A DNA stretch of 35,000 nucleotides from an uncultured Eubacteriales bacterium (GCA_949422855.1 CASPLG010000015.1:1-35000), one strand, 5' to 3'. Positions 9,109 to 17,709 are shown, counted from the stretch's first letter. Numbers and translations: made by a program. Notes: generated by a model from the sequence alone, not told the origin.

Positions 9109-9266
9109 CTTATATGTAATTCTCCTCCATAAAAAGGTAACTAAATGGAAAAACAACAGATTTATTCCGAGTGAAAATTAAACAACACACTAAAGGACCA
9201 TTCGGAGTATCCAAACAGCCCAAATACCAAACCAAAAACTATACAAAATGCCCGAACAACACCCTA

Positions 9267-9349
9267 TGGTGCCGCTGGTGGGAGTCGAACCCACATGGTT
9301 TCCCGTACGATTTTGAGTCGTATGCGTCTGCCAATTCCGCCACAGCGGC
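9267..9349 (-). tRNA. tRNA-Leu (CAA)
   Basis: The acceptor stem GCCGCTG/CAGCGGC, discriminator A and an encoded CCA (9267-9269) are present. The anticodon loop reads ACTCAAAATC with CAA, and the T arm has GGTTCGA. The gene is long enough to hold the extra arm typical of leucine tRNAs. It lies 135 bases downstream of tRNA-Lys on the same strand and probably shares its transcript. Confidence 0.95.
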
Positions 9350-9484
9350 AAATAAAAGAAACCCAAACAGTAGACTGACAAGACCCCAAAGTCCCTCTCC
9401 TTATCAGCCAGGTGAAAATCCTCTAACACAAACGATTCTCCACCCCAAACAATACAAGTTCAAGAAACTACGCCTTACCAAAAG

Positions 9485-9560
9485 TGGTGATCCATCGGAG
9501 ATTCGAACTCCGGACACCTTGATTAAAAGTCAAGTGCTCTGCCAACTGAGCTAATGGATC
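9485..9560 (-). tRNA. tRNA-Lys (TTT)
   Basis: The acceptor GATCCAT/ATGGATC, discriminator A and an encoded CCA are present. The D arm is AGCTCAGTTGGCAGAGC, the anticodon loop ACTTTTAATC has TTT, and the T arm has GTTCGAATC. The gene is 76 bases including CCA, directly downstream of a consensus promoter. Confidence 0.97.
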
Positions 9561-9579
9561 TCAAACAAACCACCGTTAC

Positions 9580-9608
9580 AGTTTAATACAACACAAATTA
9601 TTTGTCAA
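9580..9608 (-). promoter_or_regulatory. Promoter of tRNA-Lys/tRNA-Leu
   Basis: TTGACA (9603-9608) and TAAACT (9580-9585) on the minus strand are 17 bases apart, 20 bases before the tRNA-Lys 5' end. Confidence 0.7.
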
Positions 9609-9685
9609 TACCTTTATTTTGATCACCCAAAGTTTATTGATTTCATGATACCAATCTAATACACGTTACAAATAAATATAATATT

Positions 9686-10720
9686 TTACTGCTGTGGTAT
9701 GGTATCCTCATATATGAATTTTAATATATCATTTTTCGCTTTTTTCATATCGTTTATGACCAGCACCATTTTATGATCTATCGTCTCATTGTGTACGTTA
9801 TCATCTGTGGGAATTCTGAATTGCTCTATTGAAAAATTCAAATATGATAGAGAATTTTTGGCTAATATTGTTATCTCCGGAGCTTTAAAATTAGTTGTGA
9901 CCAACGGTGCCAACGTAGAAATAAGTTTAGTAATTTGACCTATATTTAACATTTTGGTTTTGTTCACTATAGCTGTTATTACATTTCTCTGACGTTCTGT
10001 TCTGTCATAATCAGAGCCAAGACTATCTCTGTTTCTTGCGTGCATGAGGGCTTGTTTTCCGCTCAGACGCATCTCCCCGGAGCCTTTCAGATAATGATTG
10101 TCCCCGGAATTCTTATTTATATACTCAACTTCGGCTGAAGTTAAAAGCAAATTTATTCCGCCGATGGAATCCACTATGCTTTCAAAACCGTCAAAATCCA
10201 CGAGTGCATACCGGTCAATTTTAACTCCAAAATTGTATTTTATCGTTTCCAGCGTAAGCTTAACACCGCCGTAAGCATATGCCGCATTTAGCCTGTCTTT
10301 CTGGTAACCGGGGATTTTAACCCATGTATCACGCATTAAGGAAGTGACTTTTAATTTTTTATGCCTTGCATCCAGGGACAATATAAGTATTGTATCCGTG
10401 CGTCCGCCATCGCCCGCAGACTGGGAATCTGTCCCCAAAAGCAGGACGTTTAAAACCATATTATCATTTATCAGTGAAGAATCCTCTTCGGAACTTTGGG
10501 GTATATCAGGGTTTGTGTCTATATCTTGGTAATTGAATGAGTGCAACATAGTATAGGCATATATAAGTATTATCCCACATATACCAACCAGTGAAAAAAA
10601 TATTGCGGATAGAACCTTGCCCCAGGATATTTTTCTTTTATGGAGTTTTTTCCCGGAGGATATATCCACATAATTTTTGTTTTTTGCTCCTAAATTGCCT
10701 TGCTTACCGTTATTATACAT
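9686..10720 (-). CDS. LytR-CpsA-Psr (LCP) family cell-wall glycopolymer ligase
   Basis: LCP enzymes attach teichoic acids or capsule from lipid carriers to peptidoglycan on the outer face of the membrane. The 344-residue protein has a short cytoplasmic basic part, one transmembrane helix (about residues 35-57, VLSAIFFSLVGICGIILIY), then the LCP domain: LLLGTDSQSAGDGGRTDTI, SLMRDTWVKIPGY, AYAYGGVKLTLETI, DGFESIVDSIGGI, and the arginine-rich MHARNRDSLGSDYDRTERQR. The conserved aspartate and arginines are all there. It has its own TATAAT promoter. The ribosome site (GAGG, about 11 bases before ATG) is weak. No glycopolymer synthesis genes are nearby. Confidence 0.93.
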   Translation of the reverse strand: MYNNGKQGNLGAKNKNYVDISSGKKLHKRKISWGKVLSAIFFSLVGICGIILIYAYTMLHSFNYQDIDTNPDIPQSSEEDSSLINDNMVLNVLLLGTDSQSAGDGGRTDTILILSLDARHKKLKVTSLMRDTWVKIPGYQKDRLNAAYAYGGVKLTLETIKYNFGVKIDRYALVDFDGFESIVDSIGGINLLLTSAEVEYINKNSGDNHYLKGSGEMRLSGKQALMHARNRDSLGSDYDRTERQRNVITAIVNKTKMLNIGQITKLISTLAPLVTTNFKAPEITILAKNSLSYLNFSIEQFRIPTDDNVHNETIDHKMVLVINDMKKAKNDILKFIYEDTIPQQ

Positions 10721-10750
10721 CCTATTTATGCCTCACTAATTTTATTTTTC

Positions 10751-10779
10751 ATTATATACAATAAATCTGTGGAATTCAA
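10751..10779 (-). promoter_or_regulatory. Promoter of the LCP gene
   Basis: TTGAAT (10774-10779) and a perfect TATAAT (10751-10756) on the minus strand are 17 bases apart. The target duplication of the 143-bp element starts 7 bases beyond the -35 box. Confidence 0.7.
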
Positions 10780-10794
10780 TACCGTTAGAATTAA

Positions 10795-10937
10795 GGCAGT
10801 GTCACATGCGTAGATACAAGAAAGTTAAATACGTAAAATAAGTTTTACTAAGCCCGCATTTGAAGGTGTTCTACACTAAACCAAACGCAGTATTTCCATT
10901 GATTTTTCAGTATCATATCCTCTCTTTTGGCACTACC
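10795..10937 (+). mobile_element. 143-bp MITE-like element, copy A
   Basis: The left end GGCAGTGTCA and right end TGGCACTACC are imperfect inverted repeats. They are flanked by an exact 8-bp direct repeat AGAATTAA (10787-10794 and 10938-10945), as a target-site duplication would be. The interior is non-coding and closely matches copy B, including CACATGCGTAGA near the left end and CAGTATTTCCATTGATTTTT in the right half. No transposase is present, so it would have to be moved in trans. Confidence 0.85.
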
Positions 10938-10957
10938 AGAATTAATACAGGGTGTCG

Positions 10958-11039
10958 TTACAATCAATCAGGGGAGGATTGTAAGCCGGTTTATATTATA
11001 AGTCATAGATTTATTGTGAGACGATACATTATATGTATC
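10958..11039 (+). other. Two perfect dyads upstream of the ubiquitin-like gene
   Basis: TTACAATC/GATTGTAA (10958-10984, 11-base loop) and GATACAT-TAT-ATGTATC (11023-11039). The second is operator-like in size. Both lie upstream of the promoter at 11129 and no regulator can be assigned. Confidence 0.4.
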
Positions 11040-11128
11040 AAATGTAAATAATGCCAATAAGAGCATAGTAATATACCGTGTCAAATTAAACGTGTGAGAG
11101 CCTATGGTTTTAATTGTGTATTTTTTAC

Positions 11129-11156
11129 TTGACGAACAGTAACTTTATGTTACTAT
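11129..11156 (+). promoter_or_regulatory. Promoter with an embedded operator-like dyad
   Basis: TTGACG (11129-11134) and TACTAT (11151-11156) are 16 bases apart. A perfect inverted repeat AGTAAC-N5-GTTACT (11138-11154) fills the spacer and overlaps the -10 box, a place where a repressor would block polymerase. This suggests that the downstream secreted protein is regulated. Confidence 0.5.
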
Positions 11157-11183
11157 TAGGGAGTATAAGGATGGTGAACGATT

Positions 11184-12053
11184 ATGAATATTTTTCGGAA
11201 AACTTTTAGAGCATTGTTGATGATTTTTGTAGGATTCGTGCTATTAAGCAACTGCACATTTAAGGCTGAAGGGGATGGGGATGACGATTTACAGATTGAT
11301 CTTGTAATATCTGATTACTTTAAACGTAACTGTATTTCAGCCATAAGATTAAATGTAAACAAAAATCAAAAAATAGATGTCTTAGGTGAGAACGTTAGGG
11401 GAAAATCGGGTGTCAGGTTTTTGTTTGCAGATAAACAGTTAAATAAAAACAGCACATTTGGGGATTTACAGATACATAGCGGTGATACAATATTTGCCGC
11501 TATTCATGTTCCCACGTATTTAAGCGGAAAATCTCTTTGCAAAGAGTTGGTTACCTCTCAGGTGGTACGCTTCAATATGTTCATGTTTGATTACCGCAAG
11601 CGTACTTATTATGGAAAGAAAGTAATGTATATGAATAAAAACTTGCCAATGAAAATGAATGGCTTAGCTAAAGCTTGGAGTAGCGAGGCTCATTTTATAT
11701 TTGGGGAGGAACAATTAAACAGGGATTATACGGTTGGACAGCTAGGAATTAGGAAAGACGGTAATGTTTTTGCTGTCACCAATGTTCCTCAAGAGGCGGA
11801 TTTAATGCAATTTTATCGCGAATACATAAAAGATCTCCCTACCGTGTCAAATGCGTGTTTGGGCGAACTTAGTAAGATGCATGATATACAATTTAATAAA
11901 CTGGAGCTTGATGTCCGTGAAGCGAGAAGATACATGGATGAAGAGAGCAAGAGACCAAATGAAGGCGCTTGCGTAAATGAGCATTCTACCGTTGTAGACT
12001 ATGAACCGCCAGAGGAACCCAGCATTGAACCTATGCCGGTAGTTTGGACGTGA
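11184..12053 (+). CDS. Secreted protein with two tandem ubiquitin-like domains
   Basis: The 289-residue protein starts with a signal peptide (MNIFRKTFRALLMIFVGFVLL), then SNC, a poor lipobox. Residues 36-110 and 127-202 are two copies of one domain: DYFKRN and DYRKRT near the start of each, FLFADKQLNKNSTFGDLQI and FIFGEEQLNRDYTVGQLGI near the end, each closing with a hydrophobic strand and VP. This end pattern closely resembles ubiquitin's FAGKQLEDGRTLSDYNI, and the first strand LQIDLVI also fits. The tail (203-289) is acidic and proline-rich, with no terminal GG, so conjugation is not expected. The fold assignment comes from motif comparison by eye. No partner gene is obvious; a secreted binding or immune-mimicking role is speculation. 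Confidence 0.8.
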   Translation: MNIFRKTFRALLMIFVGFVLLSNCTFKAEGDGDDDLQIDLVISDYFKRNCISAIRLNVNKNQKIDVLGENVRGKSGVRFLFADKQLNKNSTFGDLQIHSGDTIFAAIHVPTYLSGKSLCKELVTSQVVRFNMFMFDYRKRTYYGKKVMYMNKNLPMKMNGLAKAWSSEAHFIFGEEQLNRDYTVGQLGIRKDGNVFAVTNVPQEADLMQFYREYIKDLPTVSNACLGELSKMHDIQFNKLELDVREARRYMDEESKRPNEGACVNEHSTVVDYEPPEEPSIEPMPVVWT

Positions 12054-12128
12054 ATTCAAGTCAAACTGAACTGCAACAATTAAAATATCTTGTAGGTAAG
12101 GGATAGACAGAAATAGATTTTAAAAAAT

Positions 12129-12151
12129 GGGATGTTTAATCCTGTTTTTTT
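12129..12151 (+). terminator. Weak terminator after the ubiquitin-like gene
   Basis: A 5-bp stem GGGAT/ATCCT (one G-T pair) with a 5-base loop is followed by GTTTTTTT. The stem is short but the T-run is good. Confidence 0.5.
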
Positions 12152-12204
12152 GCTCTTTTACAGTGATATCTTGCGGAGAAATATCTTAGACTTTGATTCT
12201 TAAC

Positions 12205-12233
12205 TTGTAATTTCTTTGGAAGTATATTATCAT
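12205..12233 (+). promoter_or_regulatory. Candidate promoter of the asparaginase gene
   Basis: TTGTAA (12205-12210) and TATCAT (12228-12233) are 17 bases apart, about 65 bases before the ribosome site. Confidence 0.45.
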
Positions 12234-12303
12234 ACACGATGAGATACAAATTGAATCACCAAGCATATTATTAAGTATAAAGCTTTAGGAGGCATTTTTA
12301 GAT

Positions 12304-13296
12304 ATGGAGTTTGTCAAAAATGAATTAAAAAATATAATTGTTATAGGCACGGGCGGAACTATTGCCGGTACCGGCGAAGCGGGAAAAACCATATCCTACC
12401 AGTCCGGGCAGATTGAGGTTAACGATTTGGTTTCCGGCGTAGATGACCTGAAGGATATAGCAAATGTTACGTCAAAGGAGCTTTTGAGTGTAGACAGCTG
12501 TGATATAACCGAGGAAGACTGGATACATTTGGCGAATTATATAAATGAAATGGCTGAGGATGAAGATATTGACGGTTTTGTTGTAACTCACGGTACTGAT
12601 ACGCTGGAAGAAACAGCTTTTTTTCTTAATCTTACAGTCAAAACAAGTAAACCTGTTGTTATAACCGGCTCTATGCGTCCGTCTACAGCAATGAGTCCTG
12701 ATGGGCCTTTTAATTTGTTTCAGGCTGTAGCGCTTGCAAGGAGCGAAGAATCCATTGGTAAAGGTGTGCTGGTTGCTTTTTCGGACGCTATATACGGTGC
12801 CAGGGACATACAGAAAGTAAATACATACAGAACAGCGGCTTTTAGCCATAGGGACCTTGGAAGTCTGGGATATATAAGGGATGACGAGGTATATTTTTAT
12901 AACTCTTCGACTAAAAGGCATACTTTTAATTCGGAATTTGATGTGTCCAATATCAGCGAGTTGCCGTACATAGGGATAGCACCATTTTTTGCCAGTGCAG
13001 ATGTAAAAATACTGGATTATTTTCACGAAAATACTCAAGGAGTGGTTTTGTCAGGTGCGGGATGCGGGGGATGCAGCAGCGTTTGGGATAAGAGAATCAA
13101 GGAATTAATGGCATCAGGGTTCCCGGTCGTGAGAAGTTCCAGAATTGCTAATGGTTTAGTCACAAGTGAATATACGACTCAGAAGGGAATTTTCTCAAAT
13201 ACGCTTTCTCCTCAGAAGTCACGGATATTATTGGCACTGGCCCTAACCAAGACAAACGATATGGACAGCATAAGTCATATATTTAACGTATATTAG
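12304..13296 (+). CDS. ansA: L-asparaginase
   Basis: Hydrolyses asparagine to aspartate and ammonia. The 330 residues fit the bacterial type I/II family. The first catalytic motif IGTGGTIAGTGE (nucleophile threonine in GGTIAG) and the second VTHGTDTLEETAFFL (catalytic T-D pair) are intact, followed by GSMRPSTAMSPDGPFNL and GAGCGGCSSVW. No signal peptide is seen, so it should be cytoplasmic, although the sequence is of the AnsB-like group in style. AGGAGG stands 11 bases before the ATG. The gene is flanked by its own promoter and a hairpin and seems to be monocistronic. Confidence 0.94.
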   Translation: MEFVKNELKNIIVIGTGGTIAGTGEAGKTISYQSGQIEVNDLVSGVDDLKDIANVTSKELLSVDSCDITEEDWIHLANYINEMAEDEDIDGFVVTHGTDTLEETAFFLNLTVKTSKPVVITGSMRPSTAMSPDGPFNLFQAVALARSEESIGKGVLVAFSDAIYGARDIQKVNTYRTAAFSHRDLGSLGYIRDDEVYFYNSSTKRHTFNSEFDVSNISELPYIGIAPFFASADVKILDYFHENTQGVVLSGAGCGGCSSVWDKRIKELMASGFPVVRSSRIANGLVTSEYTTQKGIFSNTLSPQKSRILLALALTKTNDMDSISHIFNVY

Positions 13297-13307
13297 TAAA
13301 AAAATTT

Positions 13308-13334
13308 ATTATCCCTGGATTTATTCGGGGATAA
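13308..13334 (+). terminator. Hairpin after the asparaginase gene
   Basis: TTATCCCT (13308-13315) pairs with GGGGATAA (13327-13334) with one wobble. The trailing sequence is AT-rich but lacks a clean T-run. Confidence 0.4.
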
Positions 13335-13436
13335 ATTATTCTGAGTAAAATATTTGTTTTCATTATGAAGAATATGTGTTATAATGGCTTTAAGTGTGCT
13401 GGGAAATATAAACAGTCGATTATATGGAGGATTTTC

Positions 13437-15716
13437 ATGATGAATAAAAAGGGTGCAAGGTGCACGTTTGCTCTGTGTTTTTTTGGCGTATTAGCCGTGA
13501 TTTTTAAATTTTCTCCATATGCCACTTTAGCAAATGAAGAGGACGAGACTGATATTGTTATATATCATACCAACGATATGCACGGAAATGTAAACAGCGT
13601 TTGGAATGATGGCAAACTTGCAAGAATAGGGCTTGATGTTATAAAAAGTGCAAAAAAGAACACACCTAATAGCATTCTTATTGATGCGGGAGATGCTATT
13701 TGGGGAACTCAGTTTGCAAAACACAAAAAGGGTCTTGACATTATAGACATGATGAATGCTGTGGGGTATGACGGCATGACTGTGGGAAATCATGAATTTG
13801 AATATGGTTCCGATGAACTGTTAAATTGTGTCAGGCGTGCGAATTTTCCTGTTGTTTCAGCCAACATATATAAAAACGGCGATGTTTTTTTGGAAGGTAT
13901 TAACGAAAGCAACGGAGAAAGCTTTATCATAGAAAGGTCAGGAAGAAGGATAGGCTTCTTTGGAATAACAACTGAAGAAACCAAAAGAATTATTGTTCCT
14001 TCCAAGCTTGACGGCATAGAGTTCAGAGATGAGATAGAAACCGCCAGACTGCAAATTAAAAAGTTAAAGGAACAAAATGTAGATTTGATTGTAGCTATTG
14101 CACACGTAGGAGTCGATATATCCAGTAAGACAACCAGCAGGGATATTGCCAAAAATCTATCCGGTATAGACATAATTATAGACGGACACAGCCATACGGA
14201 ATTCATTGGGGAGGAGAATGGCACAATAATATCACAGACCGGTATAGGTTTATCGAATGTAGGTAAGATAACTGTTAAGTTCACGAAAAATAAACCTAAG
14301 ATTAGAGCTTCTCTTATTTCCGCCAATGATTTGGGCTGCATGTTCCAGCCTGACGACACCATCACTAAGATGTATGGTAATATATATTCTGAAATATCGC
14401 CTTCTTTGGAAAGGATAGTCGGTAAAATCAGTAATAATCTATACGGCGGGACATATAACGGAACTAATATAAGCCGTCTGACAGAGACAAGTATGGGTGA
14501 TTTTATCTGTGATGCAATGCTCAGAAGAGGTAAAAAAATATTGAAAGATACTGATTTTAGAGATCTTCCCGTTGTTGCTTTTGAAAATGGTGGTGCCGTG
14601 AGGTCTACGATTAACTCAGGGTACGTAAAAATGGATAATATTTACAGCATCTTCCCCCTCGACAACAGGCTAAGTGTACAGATTATCACTCCAAGCATAC
14701 TATACAGAGTTTTGGAACAAGGGGTAGGCAAGTTAATCTCTCCTAAATCTTCAGGGGAACCATTTGCAGGGCCCTTCGGAGGCTTCCCTCAAGTTTGTGG
14801 AATTAAAGTTGAGATAGACCCTACTCTTGAGCCGTATGATTATGTAAAAAACACTTCGGGGAAGCGCATCACAAAAGTAACCATTGTAAATCCTGACGGC
14901 AGTAGCGGTAGAGAGCTCTTTCCAGACGATAACGAGACGAGAATAGCCTTTTTATTCAATGATCACGCACTATATGAATATGCGGCAATAAAGGACGAGG
15001 AAATCGTAATGAAAGACAATTGTCTCTATGACATAATCGCAGATTATATGTCTGAACTGACATACGAAAACGATGGTGAATTCTCATATCCTTGCTCCAA
15101 TAACAGAATTATTATAAATCAAGATTTCTTTCAAAATGTCTTTTACAGTCCGGAAATTGTTTTAAAGGATAAAACCGGAGAATTAAGTATGGCAACTGCA
15201 AGTGTGGCTGTGGACGGCAAAGATTTAGGTTTTTATACCTCCGATGAGGACGCAAAGATAATTGTCAAAGATCTGGCTTCGGGCGCTCATACGATTAAAA
15301 TTACACATGGAGGTTTAAGCAGGGAGCTATATGTTAATAATGAGGTAGGAATGTGTTCAAACACTGCGGACTTTGCAAATGATTTTGATAAAGATATAAT
15401 AAGTGTCTCAAACCTTATCGGACAAATACCATATGACATTACCGCTAAAGATGAACAGTTAATAAAATTTGCCCGTATATCTTATGATGAGTTAAGTGAA
15501 GAACAAAAGTCAAAAATTTTGAATTATAATAAGCTCCAAAGCGCAGAGGAGGAGATCAGGGTTATCAATGGACAAAATTTACCGGATAGATTAATTTCTA
15601 AACTTAACCATCATAGTCAGTTATTAATGTTTATGGCACTGTTTGTTTTCGGCACCGGTATAATCGTGATATTTCTAATCAGAAGAAACAAGGTAAAAAC
15701 CAACCAAAACCCATAA
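13437..15716 (+). CDS. Membrane-anchored 5'-nucleotidase / metallophosphoesterase (UshA/YfkN type)
   Basis: An extracellular nucleotide phosphohydrolase. The start at 13437 is set by GGAGG 6 bases upstream; 24 upstream codons are open but lack a ribosome site. The 759 residues comprise: a signal peptide (about 1-35); a calcineurin-like metal site with YHTNDMHGN, DAGDAIWGTQ, VGNHEFEYG, AHVGVD and DGHSHTEF; the 5'-nucleotidase C-terminal domain (FENGGAVRSTI, SIFPLDNRLSV, PFGGFPQVCG); and a further 150 residues of unknown fold. A final hydrophobic helix (LLMFMALFVFGTGIIVIFLI) is followed by RRNKVK, anchoring it without an LPxTG signal. A TATAAT lies at 13380-13385. The role is likely salvage of nucleotides or nucleotide sugars. 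Confidence 0.92.
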   Translation: MMNKKGARCTFALCFFGVLAVIFKFSPYATLANEEDETDIVIYHTNDMHGNVNSVWNDGKLARIGLDVIKSAKKNTPNSILIDAGDAIWGTQFAKHKKGLDIIDMMNAVGYDGMTVGNHEFEYGSDELLNCVRRANFPVVSANIYKNGDVFLEGINESNGESFIIERSGRRIGFFGITTEETKRIIVPSKLDGIEFRDEIETARLQIKKLKEQNVDLIVAIAHVGVDISSKTTSRDIAKNLSGIDIIIDGHSHTEFIGEENGTIISQTGIGLSNVGKITVKFTKNKPKIRASLISANDLGCMFQPDDTITKMYGNIYSEISPSLERIVGKISNNLYGGTYNGTNISRLTETSMGDFICDAMLRRGKKILKDTDFRDLPVVAFENGGAVRSTINSGYVKMDNIYSIFPLDNRLSVQIITPSILYRVLEQGVGKLISPKSSGEPFAGPFGGFPQVCGIKVEIDPTLEPYDYVKNTSGKRITKVTIVNPDGSSGRELFPDDNETRIAFLFNDHALYEYAAIKDEEIVMKDNCLYDIIADYMSELTYENDGEFSYPCSNNRIIINQDFFQNVFYSPEIVLKDKTGELSMATASVAVDGKDLGFYTSDEDAKIIVKDLASGAHTIKITHGGLSRELYVNNEVGMCSNTADFANDFDKDIISVSNLIGQIPYDITAKDEQLIKFARISYDELSEEQKSKILNYNKLQSAEEEIRVINGQNLPDRLISKLNHHSQLLMFMALFVFGTGIIVIFLIRRNKVKTNQNP

Positions 15717-15757
15717 CCGGCAGGTACAACTCAATGGGGGTGAACCGGTGAATTTTG

Positions 15758-17152
15758 TTATTTCCAACAATATGTGTCATTGATGCCGCATTCTTTAGCA
15801 TTAAATATAGGGTTTTTATTCTGGGATTTTTGTCTGGAGTAGTCGCTTAAACAAATTACAGCTCTGTTTGATAACAGCAAAATCGCAACTATATTCACGA
15901 TTGACATAAGTCCCATACATATGTCGGCAAAATTCCAGACAAAGGCAGAGTCTGCAATCGCACCTAAAAATACGGGTATAAGGCAGGAAATGCGGAATAG
16001 CTGCAGGACTTTTGGCGAATTATTTATGAACAAAACATTTGACTCTGAATAGGAGTAGTTGCCTATTATGGAGCTAAATGCAAATAAAAATATGGATAAA
16101 GAAATAAAGTGTATTCCCAGAGTACCTATTTCGGAATTCAAAGATTGCTGAACCAGGGCTATGCCGTCCAAACCTCCATCGAGCTTTATCCCGGACACCA
16201 AAATTATAAATGCAGTTGTAGAGCATATCATAGTATCTATAAATACCGATAATGCTTGAGCAATACCTTGTTTAACAGGGTGTGATACATCTGCGGCGGC
16301 TGAGGCATTGGGAGCACTGCCCATACCGGCTTCATTTGAAAATAGCCCACGCTTTATCCCTATTAAAACTGCGCTGCCGGAAAACCCTCCCAGTATAGAC
16401 TTAAAGTCCAGAGCATCCCTCAGTATTAATTTTGTAATATCGGGCAGTTTGTCTAGATTGCACAAAATAATATAAATCCCCACCCCTATATATACTGACG
16501 CCATGACAGGAACAACTATGGAAGATATAAAACCTATTCTATGAATCCCGCCGAAAATAGAAAGTGCCATAAGTAAAGAAATTAAAATGCCGATCACATA
16601 CGGCCAGAAGCCTTTGGAATATCCCGGTATATAGTAATTAAGCGAAGAGGATATCTGATAAGACTGCAGGGCATTAAAACCATATGAAAAACATAGTATC
16701 AACAAACATGAAAACAGTACCCCCAGATTTTTTTTACCCAAAGCTCTTTTTATATAATAAGCAGGCCCCCCCCGAAAAGAGCCATCTTTTCCACGGACTT
16801 TATAAATCTGAGCCAATGTGCTTTCTATAAAAGCCGAAGACGCACCCAATATCGACATAATCCACATCCAAAAAATTGCTCCCGCCCCCCCCGCGACGAG
16901 TGCAGCAGCAATCCCGGCAATATTACCCGTACCAACACGCGAAGCCGTAGATATCATCAGTGCCTGAAATGATGATACTTTGTTTCCGTCAGACCTTTCT
17001 TTCATTAGCCTGAAAGACTCACAAAAATACCGTATCTGTACAAATTTAGTTTTAAAAGAAAAATATATTCCACACATTATCAAAAGTGCTATGATAATAT
17101 AGGTATACAAAAAGTCACTTATACCGGACAAAATAAAATTTATATAATACAT
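15758..17152 (-). CDS. Sodium:alanine/glycine symporter (AGCS family)
   Basis: An inner-membrane amino-acid importer driven by sodium. The 464 residues have about 11 hydrophobic segments and carry the AGCS signature region SRVGTGNIAGIAAALVAGGA, followed by FWMWIMSILGASSAFIESTLAQ, GGPAYYIKRALG and GLFSNEAGMGSAPNASAAAD. GAGGAG lies 9 bases before the ATG. It is convergent with the 5'-nucleotidase gene, 41 bases apart. It has a good promoter, with element copy B inserted just beyond it. It could be named alsT or dagA; the exact substrate is not visible. Confidence 0.93.
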   Translation of the reverse strand: MYYINFILSGISDFLYTYIIIALLIMCGIYFSFKTKFVQIRYFCESFRLMKERSDGNKVSSFQALMISTASRVGTGNIAGIAAALVAGGAGAIFWMWIMSILGASSAFIESTLAQIYKVRGKDGSFRGGPAYYIKRALGKKNLGVLFSCLLILCFSYGFNALQSYQISSSLNYYIPGYSKGFWPYVIGILISLLMALSIFGGIHRIGFISSIVVPVMASVYIGVGIYIILCNLDKLPDITKLILRDALDFKSILGGFSGSAVLIGIKRGLFSNEAGMGSAPNASAAADVSHPVKQGIAQALSVFIDTMICSTTAFIILVSGIKLDGGLDGIALVQQSLNSEIGTLGIHFISLSIFLFAFSSIIGNYSYSESNVLFINNSPKVLQLFRISCLIPVFLGAIADSAFVWNFADICMGLMSIVNIVAILLLSNRAVICLSDYSRQKSQNKNPIFNAKECGINDTYCWK

Positions 17153-17202
17153 TACTGCAGCTCCTCTTTCTATTAATCCTAATATTTTTTCATTATCTTT
17201 CC

Positions 17203-17231
17203 ATTATAATATATTTTGTGATGGGTTTCAA
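17203..17231 (-). promoter_or_regulatory. Promoter of the sodium:alanine symporter gene
   Basis: TTGAAA (17226-17231) and a perfect TATAAT (17203-17208) on the minus strand are 17 bases apart. The flanking duplication of element copy B begins 7 bases beyond the -35 box. Confidence 0.7.
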
Positions 17232-17245
17232 CACTCCACCGGATA

Positions 17246-17388
17246 GGGGGTGCCACATGCGTAGACATAAGAAAGTTAAATGTGTAAAATAAGTTTTACT
17301 GAGCCCGCATTTGAAGGTATTTTACGCTAAATCAACCGCAGTATTTCCATTGATTTTTCAGCATCATATCCTCTCCTTTGGCACTGCT
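17246..17388 (+). mobile_element. 143-bp MITE-like element, copy B
   Basis: The left end GGGGGTGCCA and right end TGGCACTGCT are inverted repeats in their inner six bases. They are flanked by the direct repeat CCGGATA (17239-17245 and 17389-17395). It has the same length and orientation as copy A and is nearly the same inside, with small differences spread along it. Confidence 0.85.
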
Positions 17389-17395
17389 CCGGATA

Positions 17396-17709
17396 AAGGG
17401 CAATAAGCTCTCACTTCTTAGCAAACCAGTTGAGCGAAAGTGGGGATAGTTGACAGTATAATAAATGATAGAATACAGAAAATCATATTTCTCACCTAAT
17501 ACCAAACAATGAATTTCAGACATATACTTTTACATAATTATGTGTTACCTTAAATTAAGGGGAATTTGCGCTGTCTAAGTGCATAAAATTAATCATTTAG
17601 TAACCTTGTAGGGTGGTGGAGCTATATAAATTTATTTACGAGCTTTTTGTCAAATTTTAAAGAAGGGAAGAACTACATAAACTTTATAAAAGTTTAGCAG
17701 GTCAAATTT
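17396..17709. other. Intergenic region upstream of the MFS gene
   Basis: No gene is seen in these 314 bases. An 8-bp perfect dyad TAAACTTT-ATA-AAAGTTTA (17678-17696) sits directly before the weak ribosome site of the transporter. It could be an operator or an mRNA hairpin that limits translation. I could not find a convincing promoter. Confidence 0.5.

Larger units (their letters stand above)
8651..9266. other. Region without a confident gene
   Basis: Between the rpsL promoter and tRNA-Leu I see only the doubtful 90-residue gene at 8836-9108, the hairpin at 8778-8831 and a sequence at 8666-8675 (GGGAGTGCCC) resembling one end of the 143-bp element family. I find no other tRNA, rRNA or recognisable structured RNA. 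Confidence 0.5.

Noticed and set aside
8831..9181. A plus-strand hydrophobic frame of 116 residues
   Set aside because: It lies opposite a better-supported minus-strand frame, lacks a ribosome site, and its hydrophobicity is what AT-rich antisense DNA commonly gives.
9171..9554. A plus-strand frame of 127 residues
   Set aside because: It runs antisense through tRNA-Leu and tRNA-Lys; the apparent protein is tRNA complement.
10860..11051. A 63-residue plus-strand frame overlapping element copy A
   Set aside because: It starts inside the non-coding repeat, has no ribosome site and resembles nothing; copy B does not preserve it.
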